Below are positions 1 to 8,511 of a stretch of 64,000 nucleotides of DNA, piece after piece. The stretch comes from Pedobacter psychrodurus (GTDB lineage: Bacteria; Bacteroidota; Bacteroidia; Sphingobacteriales; Sphingobacteriaceae): positions 124,001 through 188,000 of the forward strand of contig NZ_SJSO01000006.1 of assembly GCF_004331735.1 (NCBI RefSeq), in the 5' to 3' direction. Under the pieces are notes generated by a model. It was not told the DNA's origin, did not search any database, and saw nothing but the letters and a program-made list of their open reading frames with translations. The translations under genes and the position numbers were made by a program. The stretch's first letter is position 1. Each line of letters starts with the position of its first letter.

Positions 1-867
1 TTCTAAACCCAATACTTTACGTGCAACCAATAATAAGGTTAATACCATCGCAAATCCTGAGAAAATCGCCCCTGCTACGAAGTATGGAGGGAAGATGGTA
101 GTGTGCCATCCCGGAATTACCGATGTTGCAAAGTCCATTGATACAATGGTGTGTACCGAAAGTACAAGTGGTGTAGAGATACCTGCTAAGATTAACGACA
201 CCGCTTCGAAACGCTGCCATGTTTTAACACTTCCACTCCATCCAAAAGAGAAGATAGAATAGATTTTTCTACGTGTACCCACTGCACGGTCGCGGATGGT
301 AGCGATATCTGGTAATAAACCTGTGTACCAGAATAATAATGATACAGAGAAGTAAGTAGAGATCGCAAACATATCCCACACCAATGGTGAGTTAAAGTTT
401 ACCCAAAGTGATCCGAATTGGTTTGGTAAAGGTAAAACCCAATAAGCTAACCAAGGGCGGCCCATGTGCGATACAACATAAGTTGCGGCACAGATTACGG
501 CGAAAATAGTCATCGCCTCTGCCGAACGGTTGATGGAGTTACGCCAGTTCTGACGGAAAAGTAATAATACTGCTGAAATTAGTGTTCCAGCGTGACCGAT
601 ACCTACCCACCATACGAAACCGGTGATGTCCCAAGCCCAACCAACTGTTTTATTTAAACCCCATGCGCCGATACCATTCCAGAAAGTGTAGCTTACTGCT
701 ACTACCCAAAGTAAAGCACCTAATGAGGCAACGATGAAACCAATCCACCAAGCCTTATTCGGCTTGTTCTCTACCGGGCCTAAAATATCATCCGTAATTT
801 TTGCATACGTGATGTTATCTCCGGTGATTAATGGTTCTCTAAGTATTGATTCGTTATGTCCTGACAT
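1..867 (-). CDS. actC: ActC, NrfD-like membrane subunit of alternative complex III (3' end outside window)
   Basis: Reading leftwards from the ATG at 867, an open frame of 289 codons runs off the left edge, so the C-terminus is missing. The N-terminus is MSGHNESILREPLITGDNIT and several long hydrophobic helices follow, with motifs such as TGFVWWVGIGHAGTLIS and RQNWRNSINRSAEAMT that are typical of the NrfD/PsrC-type quinone-binding subunit. In alternative complex III, ActC sits in the inner membrane and takes part in quinol oxidation (family knowledge). It lies 26 bp downstream of actB on the same strand, in the usual actA-actB-actC order, so co-transcription is likely. ActD and further subunits would be expected beyond the left edge. 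Confidence 0.93.
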   Translation of the reverse strand, partial: MSGHNESILREPLITGDNITYAKITDDILGPVENKPNKAWWIGFIVASLGALLWVVAVSYTFWNGIGAWGLNKTVGWAWDITGFVWWVGIGHAGTLISAVLLLFRQNWRNSINRSAEAMTIFAVICAATYVVSHMGRPWLAYWVLPLPNQFGSLWVNFNSPLVWDMFAISTYFSVSLLFWYTGLLPDIATIRDRAVGTRRKIYSIFSFGWSGSVKTWQRFEAVSLILAGISTPLVLSVHTIVSMDFATSVIPGWHTTIFPPYFVAGAIFSGFAMVLTLLLVARKVLGLE

Positions 868-893
868 AATTTGTATTTTCTTTATACTAAAGC

Positions 894-3800
894 TTACGCT
901 TGTACTGTTGTATCTGTATTTCTAATTTTTGTCATGTATCCAATACCTGGTTTCACATTGATCTCTTCTAATACGTAGTAGATACGCTCAGAACGTAATG
1001 CTTTTGAAACCTCTGAATTTGGATCGTTTGCATCACCAAATACAATCGCATTTGCTGAACAAGCTTCCTGACAAGCCATTTTAATATCGCCATCTTTTAA
1101 TGGACGTTTCTCCAATTTAGCTTGTAATTTGCCACCTTGTATACGTTGAATACACATAGAGCATTTTTCCATTACCCCTCTCGAACGTGTAGTTACATCA
1201 GGGTTTAAAACTAATTGGGTAAACTCGTTATTTAAATAGTTATCGAAACGCGAATCGTTCCAGTAGTTAAACCAGTTGAAACGACGTACTTTGTACGGAC
1301 AATTATTTGCACAATAACGTGTACCTACGCAACGGTTGTAAGCCATATGGTTTAAACCATCACTTGAGTGAACCGTTGCCAATACCGGACAAACAGTTTC
1401 GCAAGGTGCGTGATCACAGTGTTGGCATAACATGGGTTGGTGAACTACAGAAACGTGATCTAAGTCTTCTAACTTAGCAATTTCTTTCTCTCTGGTTACA
1501 TCACCAGCTGCAGTTTCGTAGCTGTAATAACGGTCGATACGAATCCAATGCATTTCACGACGACGGCGAACCTCATCACGGCCTACAACAGGAATGTTAT
1601 TTTCAACGTTACAAGCAACAATACAAGAACCACAACCTGTACAAGCATTCAAATCGATTGCCATAACCCAGTTGTTACCTGGTTTTTCGTATTGATCCCA
1701 AAGATCGTAGTCTTTATGCTCACCTTTCTCGTTACCAGCTCCAGGATTTTTTAAGTACTCCTTGAAGGTAGCTTCTTTAATCACTGCACGGCCTTCGAAA
1801 GAGTGGTGAGTTTGTGTTTGAGCCAATTCGTAATAACCGCCTGTTGGGGTAATGGTTACCGAAGTAGCATATTGGAAAGTTCCATTTACAAAAGAAACAA
1901 AAGGGAAAGCATTTTTACCTACATCGTTACCAGCTTTACCAACTTTGGTACGGCCATAACCTAATGCGATAGATGCAGTTTGTTGTGCTTGTCCTGGCTG
2001 GATTAATACCGGAAGATCTATTGAATATCCGTTGCTAGCTTTAACCGTTACAACATCAAATTCTTTAACCTTTAATTTCTCAGCAAATTTTGGCGCAAGC
2101 GCAACATAGTTATCCCAGGTTACTTTAGAAACCGGATCAGGTAATTCTTGTAAGAATGCATTGTTTGCATTTTTACCATCACGCATTGGGATGCTTTCGT
2201 AAACCTGTAATTCCACTTCTTTACCTAGTGCTTTGCTGCTGCTAACGATTGAAGTAGCAACTTGTGCTAAAGATTGAGTGAATGAATAAGCTCCAGCAGC
2301 TTTTGCTGTTACAGTAACCACTCCTTTTTCTAAAACTTCTTCCCATTTCAAACCAACAGCTGGTAACATTTTAGCTTCCCAGTTGCTGCGTACAAACTGA
2401 TAGTAATCTTTAACCGGAGCATCAGCCCAGGTTAATAAACTCTCTTCAGCTTGGCGGCTATTAAAAACAGGGTTGATGGTTGGCTGAACGATAGAATAAT
2501 ATCCTTCGTAAGCATTTGCATCACCCCATGATTCTAAGTAGTTATGGTTGATTGCGATTGCATCACAAACTGTAGCGGTTTCATCTGCACGATCAGAGAA
2601 TGAAATTTTAGCAGGAACCTTAGCTAATGCATCAGTAAATGCTTTTGCATTTGCAGCATCGTAAACTGGGTTACTGTTTAAGAATAAAACAGCGCCAACT
2701 TCGCCACGACTCATTTCAGCAACTAAACCATTAAATTCGGCATCGTTACCTGCATATAAATAACAAGGATTATCTAAATCGATAGTAGTGCCATAACTTC
2801 CGATAGCGGCATTAATGGCATTTACTAAAATCTGAGTAGAAACATCGTTCGAACCACAAACTACAAGGCCTTTACCTTTAGCTTGTACCAATTCTTTAGC
2901 TACCAATTTAATTACTTTATCGGCAGTGGTATTGTTACCTAATGTTCCACCAGGTAAAGCACTACCAGTAATTGCATTATATAAAGCAATTAAAGCAGGT
3001 CCTTCTTCCGATAATTTAACCGGCACACGGGTATCTGCATTGGTACCTGTTAAGCTCATTCCACTTTCGAACTGAATGTGGCGGCTCATTTTTTTATTTT
3101 CTAACGATTTATAGTTACGGTTAGCTGTATATTGAGCAGTAAACTCTTCTCCGCTAATCCATGTACCTAAGAAATCGGCACTGAAACTTACAATTAAATC
3201 GGCTTTATCAAAGTTGTATTTTGGTAAAACGGCTTTACCAAAACTGTTTTGGTTAGCCTGGATAATACCAGTATAAGAAACCGCATCGTACTGAACCAAT
3301 TTAGCAGCAGGATATTTTGCAATAAACTGAGCAATTACCGCATTGGTTGATGGGCTGTTTACTGTTGATGCTACAATACGGATTTTCTTTCCACCCGCCT
3401 GTGCTTTTGCCAACTCGCCTTTTACAAAGCTGTCGATTTTTGCCCAGGTAGTTTCTTCAACTTTTCCGTCTTTGCTTACTAAAGCTGGTGTTTTTAGTTT
3501 AGATACATCATATAAATCTAAAACCGAAGCTTGCGCTCTCGCATCTGTACCACAGTTAAATTGACCCGCATTCGGATTTGGTTCAATTTTAATTGGGCGT
3601 CCCTCTCTTGTTTTAACTAAAATACTCTGGCCATTAAAGCTCGAAGTATAATAGTTAGGAATACCTGGAGTAACCTCTTCAGGTTTTACCAGGTAAGGAA
3701 TAGATTTATGAACAGGGGTAGTTTGACAGGCTGCCAAAGTTACGGCACCTAAACCAAAACCTAACGCCTTTAAAAAGTCGCGGCGTGGGGTAACGGTACT

Positions 3801-3929
3801 TAACCCTGCTTCATTTAAAACATCTTCTATTGGAAGTGGCTCGGCGAATTCGTTTTTGCTATTCTTAACAAAATCGGGTGTATTGTTATACTCCTCTAAG
3901 CCTTTCCAGTATTTTTTGTTGCTTTCCAT
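894..3929 (-). CDS. actB: ActB, molybdopterin-oxidoreductase-like plus iron-sulfur subunit of alternative complex III
   Basis: The 1011-residue protein begins at an ATG. A twin-arginine-type signal lies at about residues 48-68 (TPRRDFLKALGF, ending LAAC), suggesting Tat export and possible lipidation at Cys68. The middle resembles a molybdopterin oxidoreductase large subunit; in ActB this domain is known to lack the cofactor. From about residue 757 a four-cluster ferredoxin-like region follows: CTGCGSC, CQHCDHAPCETVCP, CVGTRYCANNCP and CSMC. The fusion of both parts in one chain is the normal ActB arrangement. The protein would carry electrons on the periplasmic face between the ActA hemes and the membrane subunits. 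It sits between actA (48 bp gap) and actC (26 bp gap). Confidence 0.95.
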   Translation of the reverse strand: MESNKKYWKGLEEYNNTPDFVKNSKNEFAEPLPIEDVLNEAGLSTVTPRRDFLKALGFGLGAVTLAACQTTPVHKSIPYLVKPEEVTPGIPNYYTSSFNGQSILVKTREGRPIKIEPNPNAGQFNCGTDARAQASVLDLYDVSKLKTPALVSKDGKVEETTWAKIDSFVKGELAKAQAGGKKIRIVASTVNSPSTNAVIAQFIAKYPAAKLVQYDAVSYTGIIQANQNSFGKAVLPKYNFDKADLIVSFSADFLGTWISGEEFTAQYTANRNYKSLENKKMSRHIQFESGMSLTGTNADTRVPVKLSEEGPALIALYNAITGSALPGGTLGNNTTADKVIKLVAKELVQAKGKGLVVCGSNDVSTQILVNAINAAIGSYGTTIDLDNPCYLYAGNDAEFNGLVAEMSRGEVGAVLFLNSNPVYDAANAKAFTDALAKVPAKISFSDRADETATVCDAIAINHNYLESWGDANAYEGYYSIVQPTINPVFNSRQAEESLLTWADAPVKDYYQFVRSNWEAKMLPAVGLKWEEVLEKGVVTVTAKAAGAYSFTQSLAQVATSIVSSSKALGKEVELQVYESIPMRDGKNANNAFLQELPDPVSKVTWDNYVALAPKFAEKLKVKEFDVVTVKASNGYSIDLPVLIQPGQAQQTASIALGYGRTKVGKAGNDVGKNAFPFVSFVNGTFQYATSVTITPTGGYYELAQTQTHHSFEGRAVIKEATFKEYLKNPGAGNEKGEHKDYDLWDQYEKPGNNWVMAIDLNACTGCGSCIVACNVENNIPVVGRDEVRRRREMHWIRIDRYYSYETAAGDVTREKEIAKLEDLDHVSVVHQPMLCQHCDHAPCETVCPVLATVHSSDGLNHMAYNRCVGTRYCANNCPYKVRRFNWFNYWNDSRFDNYLNNEFTQLVLNPDVTTRSRGVMEKCSMCIQRIQGGKLQAKLEKRPLKDGDIKMACQEACSANAIVFGDANDPNSEVSKALRSERIYYVLEEINVKPGIGYMTKIRNTDTTVQA

Positions 3930-3977
3930 TTAAGCTATATTACTGTTTATTCGAACGTTCTTACTAAACTCTATCTA

Positions 3978-5273
3978 TTAATAGTGGCATTTACCACACT
4001 CTAAACCACCCAATAACGCTGGTGTAATTTTCTCGCCTTTTTTAATCTTCTCGTGCGCTTCGATAACCTTAGCGTAGAAAGCATTATTTTTCTGACCAGA
4101 AATATCTGTTTCCTTATGGCAGTTAATACACCATTTCATGGTTAATGGAGAATATTGATAAATTTCTTCCATGGTATTAACAGGACCGTGACAAGCGAAA
4201 CATACAGGTTCTGTTGGTTGTAATCCTTTTGCTTTACGGATTGCATCTTCTGCAACAACTACGTGTTGAGAGTGATTGAAGTAAGCAAAATCAGGAAGGT
4301 TGTGTACACGTACCCACTCCATTGGTTTAGCTTTGCCTTCATCATATTTCTGTGTTTCCGGATCGTAACCTAAAGCATTATAGATTTTTTTGATCTCAGG
4401 AGAAATCTCACCATCATATTTATCTCTTGCCTGAACAGCTTTATGGCAGTTCATACAAACGTTTAATGATGGGATAGTTGCATTTTTAGATTTAAATGCT
4501 CCGTTGTGGCAATACTGACAATCAATTTGATTGATACCAGCGTGCAACTCGTGAGAGAATTTAATTGGCTGAACTGGTTGGTAACCGGTGTGAACACCTG
4601 TGTTCCACATACCCATCCAACCCCAAGAACCTAAAGCGATGATTAAACACAAGATAAAGAACATCACAAATTTCTTGTTTTTGAACATCTTGCGTACACC
4701 AACCTTTAATGGCACGTCTTCTTCAATCTCGATACCTTGTTTTAGTAAAATCAGGCGCTCTAACAATTTAGAAGCACGGCCTAAGATTACTAAAATAACA
4801 ATCGCCAATACAACGATAGCTACAATACCTGCAATTGATAAACCTGAAGTAGACTCGTCTTTTGCTGCAACAGCACCACCCGGAGGAGTAGCCGCTTTTG
4901 GCTCACCTTCTTTAATGTATTGTAAGATGTCTTTGACTTTGGTCTCATCCAATTCAGGAAAAGAAGTCATCGCCACCTTATTGTTCTCATTAAAAACTTT
5001 AACAGCAGCAGCATCACCAGAAGCGATCAATCCAGCACTGTTAGGGATCCATTTTAAAAGCCATGCTTCATCATGACGATCGCTTACACCGGTTAAGGCA
5101 GGACCAATCAATTTAGCATCTAACGCATGGCACGAAGAACATTTTGCTTTGAAAAGCGTTCTTCCTTCTTTAGCATCCTGCGCATTTACGGTAGAAACCG
5201 CTATTACGGAAATTGCTGAAAATACGAATAACGACTTCCAAACGCTTTTTAAAATCACCGAGATATCTCTCAT
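3978..5273 (-). CDS. actA: ActA, multiheme cytochrome c subunit of alternative complex III with an N-terminal monoheme domain
   Basis: The open frame extends to a GTG at 5282, but the ATG at 5273 (MRDISVILKSVWKSLF) gives a clean signal peptide ending VNAQ, so 431 residues are preferred. Six CxxCH heme motifs are visible. CSSCH at about residue 45 lies in a small class-I cytochrome c domain; CQYCH, CMNCH, CFACH, CINCH and the C-terminal CGKCH lie in a pentaheme domain after about residue 250. Two membrane segments (about 145-165 and 202-218) separate the domains. ActA is the pentaheme subunit of alternative complex III; the N-terminal monoheme module looks like a fused ActE-type cytochrome. 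It is the first gene of the act operon visible here. Confidence 0.93.
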   Translation of the reverse strand: MRDISVILKSVWKSLFVFSAISVIAVSTVNAQDAKEGRTLFKAKCSSCHALDAKLIGPALTGVSDRHDEAWLLKWIPNSAGLIASGDAAAVKVFNENNKVAMTSFPELDETKVKDILQYIKEGEPKAATPPGGAVAAKDESTSGLSIAGIVAIVVLAIVILVILGRASKLLERLILLKQGIEIEEDVPLKVGVRKMFKNKKFVMFFILCLIIALGSWGWMGMWNTGVHTGYQPVQPIKFSHELHAGINQIDCQYCHNGAFKSKNATIPSLNVCMNCHKAVQARDKYDGEISPEIKKIYNALGYDPETQKYDEGKAKPMEWVRVHNLPDFAYFNHSQHVVVAEDAIRKAKGLQPTEPVCFACHGPVNTMEEIYQYSPLTMKWCINCHKETDISGQKNNAFYAKVIEAHEKIKKGEKITPALLGGLECGKCHY

Positions 5274-5354
5274 AATGAACACTTTATACTTATTTAATTT
5301 ACTTTTTGTTGTGAAATTGATGCTGAACTAGGGGTAGCTCCACCAAAACTTGAA

Positions 5355-5362
5355 CAAAAGTA
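5355..5362 (-). promoter_or_regulatory. Putative Bacteroidota -7 box for the act operon
   Basis: On the minus strand the octamer TACTTTTG matches the Bacteroidota sigma-A -7 consensus TAnnTTTG and lies about 80 bases upstream of the actA ATG. No convincing TTG -33 element was found at the usual spacing, so this is only a candidate. Confidence 0.4.
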
Positions 5363-5458
5363 TAACTTATTAATAAATCCCATGACATAATAGTGACTGG
5401 AAATACAATTTATAATCATTCTAAACAAATGTCGTTTCAAGCCATTCAGGCAATAAAA

Positions 5459-5493
5459 ATGCCCATTTTTGATATATTATCTTAAATGGGCAT
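5459..5493 (-). terminator. Rho-independent terminator after the deoxyhypusine-synthase-like gene
   Basis: A perfect 10 bp stem (ATGCCCATTT / AAATGGGCAT) with a 15 base loop is followed on the minus strand by TTTTTATTG. It lies about 35 bp past the stop codon of the 5529-6509 gene and separates that gene from the act operon. Confidence 0.7.
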
Positions 5494-5528
5494 ACTAGAA
5501 ACCAATTTGGTTTATTTATTTTTTCTGA

Positions 5529-6509
5529 TTATTGTTTTAATATCCAGGCAAACATTAAAGGTGCTACAATTGTTGCATCACTTTCTACAATAAACTTAGG
5601 GGTGTGAATATCTAATTTACCCCAGGTAATCTTTTCGTTCGGTACAGCGCCAGAATATGAGCCATAAGAAGTGGTCGAATCTGAGATTTGGCAGAAATAA
5701 CTCCAGAAGGGAATATTTTCCATTTCCATATCCTGATAAAGCATTGGTACTACACAAATAGGAAAATCGCCGGCTATACCACCGCCAATCTGGAAGAAAC
5801 CAATTCCTTTACCCCCGCTGTTTGCAATATACCAATCAGCCAACCAACCCATATATTCAATTCCACCTTTTACAGTAGTTGCGGTAAGTTCTTTCTTCAT
5901 CACATATGATGCAAAAATGTTACCCATGGTAGAATCTTCCCATCCCGGAACCACAATTGGCAAATTCTTCTCCGCCGCAGCTAACATCCACGAATTTTTA
6001 GGGTCAATTTCATAGTATTGCTCTAAATCGCCGCTTAAAAGCATTTTATACATAAATTCGTGTGGAAAATAACGCTCACCTGCAGCCTCAGCATCCATCC
6101 AGATTTTTTGAATGTGTTTTTGTAAACGACGGAAAGCCTCTTCTTCAGGAATACAGGTATCGGTAACGCGGTTGTAATGGTTTTCTAAAAGATCCCACTC
6201 ATCCTGCGGACTTAAATCGCGGTAATTTGGAACGCGTTTATAATGTGAGTGTGCAACCAGGTTCATAATATCTTCCTCCAAGTTGGCACCAGTACAAGAA
6301 ATAATAGCCACTTTATCCTGGCGAATCATCTCTGCAAGTGAAATTCCCAATTCTGCAGTACTCATTGCACCAGCAAGTGTGATCATCATTTTACCACCTT
6401 CATCTAAATGCGTTTCGTATCCTTTAGCCGCATCCATCATTGCCGCAGCATTAAAATGGAGATAATTACGCTCCATAAACTGAGATATTGGTCCTCTTGT
6501 ATTGCTCAT
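5529..6509 (-). CDS. Deoxyhypusine synthase-like family protein
   Basis: The 326-residue protein is colinear with the deoxyhypusine synthase family. The conserved C-terminal TWGKLDIHTPKFIVESDA contains the lysine that forms the covalent enzyme-substrate imine in eukaryotic deoxyhypusine synthase; GGGIAGDFP and DSTTSYGSYSGA are also present. Eukaryotic enzymes transfer aminobutyl from spermidine to eIF5A. Bacteria lack eIF5A, and bacterial homologues are generally thought to act on free polyamines, for example in homospermidine formation, so the substrate here is inferred. The longest frame starts at a TTG (6533), but the ATG at 6509 (MSNTRGPISQF) is the better start. It is monocistronic with its own terminator. 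Confidence 0.88.
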   Translation of the reverse strand: MSNTRGPISQFMERNYLHFNAAAMMDAAKGYETHLDEGGKMMITLAGAMSTAELGISLAEMIRQDKVAIISCTGANLEEDIMNLVAHSHYKRVPNYRDLSPQDEWDLLENHYNRVTDTCIPEEEAFRRLQKHIQKIWMDAEAAGERYFPHEFMYKMLLSGDLEQYYEIDPKNSWMLAAAEKNLPIVVPGWEDSTMGNIFASYVMKKELTATTVKGGIEYMGWLADWYIANSGGKGIGFFQIGGGIAGDFPICVVPMLYQDMEMENIPFWSYFCQISDSTTSYGSYSGAVPNEKITWGKLDIHTPKFIVESDATIVAPLMFAWILKQ

Positions 6510-6664
6510 TTCGTTTTGTATTGTTTGCCGCAAAAATAGGTATTTAGGCCGAAAGGTTAAAACGTAAAAGCGTTTAGCGCTTGAAGCATTGCGTTTGGCA
6601 CATAACGTTGGTTTAGTCCAGAGTTCTCAGTCTGCAGTCCAAAGTCAATTAAACTATGTATATT

Positions 6665-7140
6665 CCATGCTGCGATCGTCATCCTGAACTTGTTTCAGGA
6701 TCTTCATAGAGGAGAGTAATTACATTTATCTTTTATTTGAAAAGCAGTTGCAGTAGCTCCTATTACAAGGAAGTCTGGCTTTTTGGTACAAGTCCTTCCC
6801 GATGAATCGGGATACCTCGCCTGTGGGCTTTTCCCGCCAATCCAGTTTAGGTGGCAACAGACTGCTGAAATAATGCAGTTGGAAATTGACAGTTGAGCAT
6901 TTGGCGTTTGAAATCAATTAACTGATTCTCTCGCGATCGTCATCCTGAGCATAGTCGAAGGATCTTTATTTGGAAAGCAATTGCAGCAATTCATTTTAAC
7001 GTCAGTCCGGCTTTTTGGTAAAAGTCCTCGGTTCGTACCTCACCTGTGGGCTTTCCCCTTCAATCCGGTTTAGGTGGCGCAGGCATTGCATCAAATCCTC
7101 GCGATCGTCATCCTGAACTTGTTTCAGGATCTATGAAAAG
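6665..7140. repeat. Cluster of dispersed intergenic repeats
   Basis: This non-coding gap holds two repeat types. Three short hairpin units, at about 6672-6707, 6931-6967 and 7099-7133, share the start GCGATCGTCATCCTGA and end in AGGATCT; the arms ATCCTGAA/TTCAGGAT or CCT/AGG pair. Two diverged copies of a longer unit occupy about 6729-6856 and 6965-7079. Both run from TTTATTTGRAAAGCARTTGCAG through CTTTTTGGTA and CCTGTGGGCTTT to GTTTAGGTGGC. The open frame at 6726-6917 lies inside the repeat and is not credible as a gene. The arrangement suggests amplified palindromic elements rather than genes. Confidence 0.75.
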
Positions 7141-7248
7141 AAAATTTAATAATAGGGGTAATTTAATTTCAAGTTTGAAACCAGTTAACCGATTTAAACA
7201 ATTAACCGATTAACCAACTTATTCCTAAATTTCCTTTTCTTTGCAGTA

Positions 7249-7320
7249 ATGAAAAACAGCTCACCATACAAGGATGTGCTCACGATAGCTTCATTGCCTA
7301 TAAAATCAAATAAATCTTGA
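7249..7320 (+). CDS. Possible 23-residue leader ORF coupled to the Omp85-like gene
   Basis: An ATG at 7249 opens a 23-codon frame (MKNSSPYKDVLTIASLPIKS...) whose TGA overlaps the ATG of the next gene as TGATG. The upstream TTTTCTTTGCAG resembles a -7 region placed very close to this ATG, so the mRNA may be nearly leaderless and the short frame translated first. Nothing else supports it as a protein; it may equally be 5' leader sequence. Confidence 0.3.
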   Translation: MKNSSPYKDVLTIASLPIKSNKS

Positions 7321-8450
7321 TGAAAAAATATTATCTAATTATTTTACTTACGCTCATTTCAGGAAGTTCGTTTGCACAGATGAAACTGATCAGAAAGATG
7401 CTCTCAAACGAAAAAGATACGACCCGTAAAGCCAGCTTTTTACCATTACCAGCCTTTGGCTATAGTCAGGAAACAGGTTTCGAATTTGGGGTTGGCGCCA
7501 TTTACTCATTTTATATAGACCGTAAAGACACACTGAACCGCAGTTCTAATTTCGCTTTGAACACCACTTACTCCACAAAAAAAACAGCAAATTTTGCTTT
7601 AAAAGGCGATACCTGGACCAAAGGCAACAAATATCATTTTATTGGTGATGTCCGTTTCAAAAACCAGCCCTTCAATTTTTATGGCATTGGCAATAATGCA
7701 CAAAAGGTAGATGAAGATAAACTAGATCAAAGGGTTTTTAAGGTACTTTTCGATGCAGAAAAGAATATTGTACCTAAAGCTTATACCGGTGTTTCGTTGG
7801 GTTTTGAAAATTACCGATTTATAGATAAGGAAATTGGCGGCATTTACAGTACAAATCCTCAGATTTTAGACAAGGATGGTGGCTCAGTGGCCTGGATTGG
7901 TGCATCGCAAAGTTATGACACGCGAAACAGCAACAACTACCCAACGAAAGGTTTTTTTGGTAGGGCAACCTACCAATATGCACCCGATTTTTTTAGTGGC
8001 GATAATTTTAATGGCTCACAAATTAAGCTAGATCTTCGTGGTTTCTTTAGTCTGGCTCCAAAAGTAGTTTTAGGGGTTCAGGGAATTTTTTATACCATAC
8101 AAAGCAAAAGCACCCCATTTTACCTTTTACAACAGCTGGGCAACGACCAGGTGATGCGTGGCTATTACAGTGGTCGCTATCGCGACGAAAACCTAATAGC
8201 TACACAGGCCGAAATCCGTTACCGTTTTATGAACCGTTTTGGCATTGTTGCTTTTGCCGGTACGGGTAAAGTATTTGCGAACGGTGGGTTTAATGCTGAT
8301 GGACTAAAACCGAACTTTGGTGTTGGTGGCCGCTACTTTTTCGATCCGGCAAAAGGTTTGAGCGTAAGGGTAGATTACGGAATAGGCGAAAAATTACCAA
8401 ACGAGAAACGACAATCGGGATTTTATATCAGTTTAGCGGAAGCATTTTAG
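7320..8450 (+). CDS. Omp85/BamA-superfamily outer-membrane beta-barrel protein (barrel only)
   Basis: The 376-residue protein has a signal peptide (MKKYYLIILLTLISGSSFAQ) followed by amphipathic beta strands. The C-terminal half carries features of the surface antigen/D15 barrel: DTRNSNNYPTKGFFGRAT, the glycine-rich QVMRGYYSGRYRDENL and a terminal phenylalanine (ISLAEAF). It is too short for several POTRA domains, unlike full-length BamA or TamA (about 500-800 residues), so it is a barrel-only relative. The start is the ATG at 7320; the frame also opens at a TTG directly before it. It stands alone on the plus strand, convergent with the receptor gene downstream. The substrate or function cannot be assigned. 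Confidence 0.82.
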   Translation: MKKYYLIILLTLISGSSFAQMKLIRKMLSNEKDTTRKASFLPLPAFGYSQETGFEFGVGAIYSFYIDRKDTLNRSSNFALNTTYSTKKTANFALKGDTWTKGNKYHFIGDVRFKNQPFNFYGIGNNAQKVDEDKLDQRVFKVLFDAEKNIVPKAYTGVSLGFENYRFIDKEIGGIYSTNPQILDKDGGSVAWIGASQSYDTRNSNNYPTKGFFGRATYQYAPDFFSGDNFNGSQIKLDLRGFFSLAPKVVLGVQGIFYTIQSKSTPFYLLQQLGNDQVMRGYYSGRYRDENLIATQAEIRYRFMNRFGIVAFAGTGKVFANGGFNADGLKPNFGVGGRYFFDPAKGLSVRVDYGIGEKLPNEKRQSGFYISLAEAF

Positions 8451-8476
8451 CGGATGGAGATTGGGCATCCCCGCGC

Positions 8477-8505
8477 TGTCATCCTGAGCGTAGTCGAAGG
8501 ATCTT
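8477..8505. repeat. Dispersed short hairpin repeat (GTCATCCTGAGCGTAG type)
   Basis: One unit with GTCATCCTGAGCGTAGTCGA followed by AGGATCTT, the same family as in the 6.7-7.1 kb gap. It lies between the convergent ends of the Omp85-like and receptor genes and could fold as a weak stem-loop. No U-tract follows. Confidence 0.65.
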
Positions 8506-8511
8506 CCATCC

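Noticed and set aside
4600..5076. 158-codon plus-strand frame opposite actA
   Set aside because: It is the antisense shadow of actA, which has six heme motifs and clear coding character.
6726..6917. 63-codon open frame on the minus strand
   Set aside because: It lies inside dispersed repeats, has no signal or domain pattern, and its homologous repeat copy at 6965-7079 does not keep the frame open.
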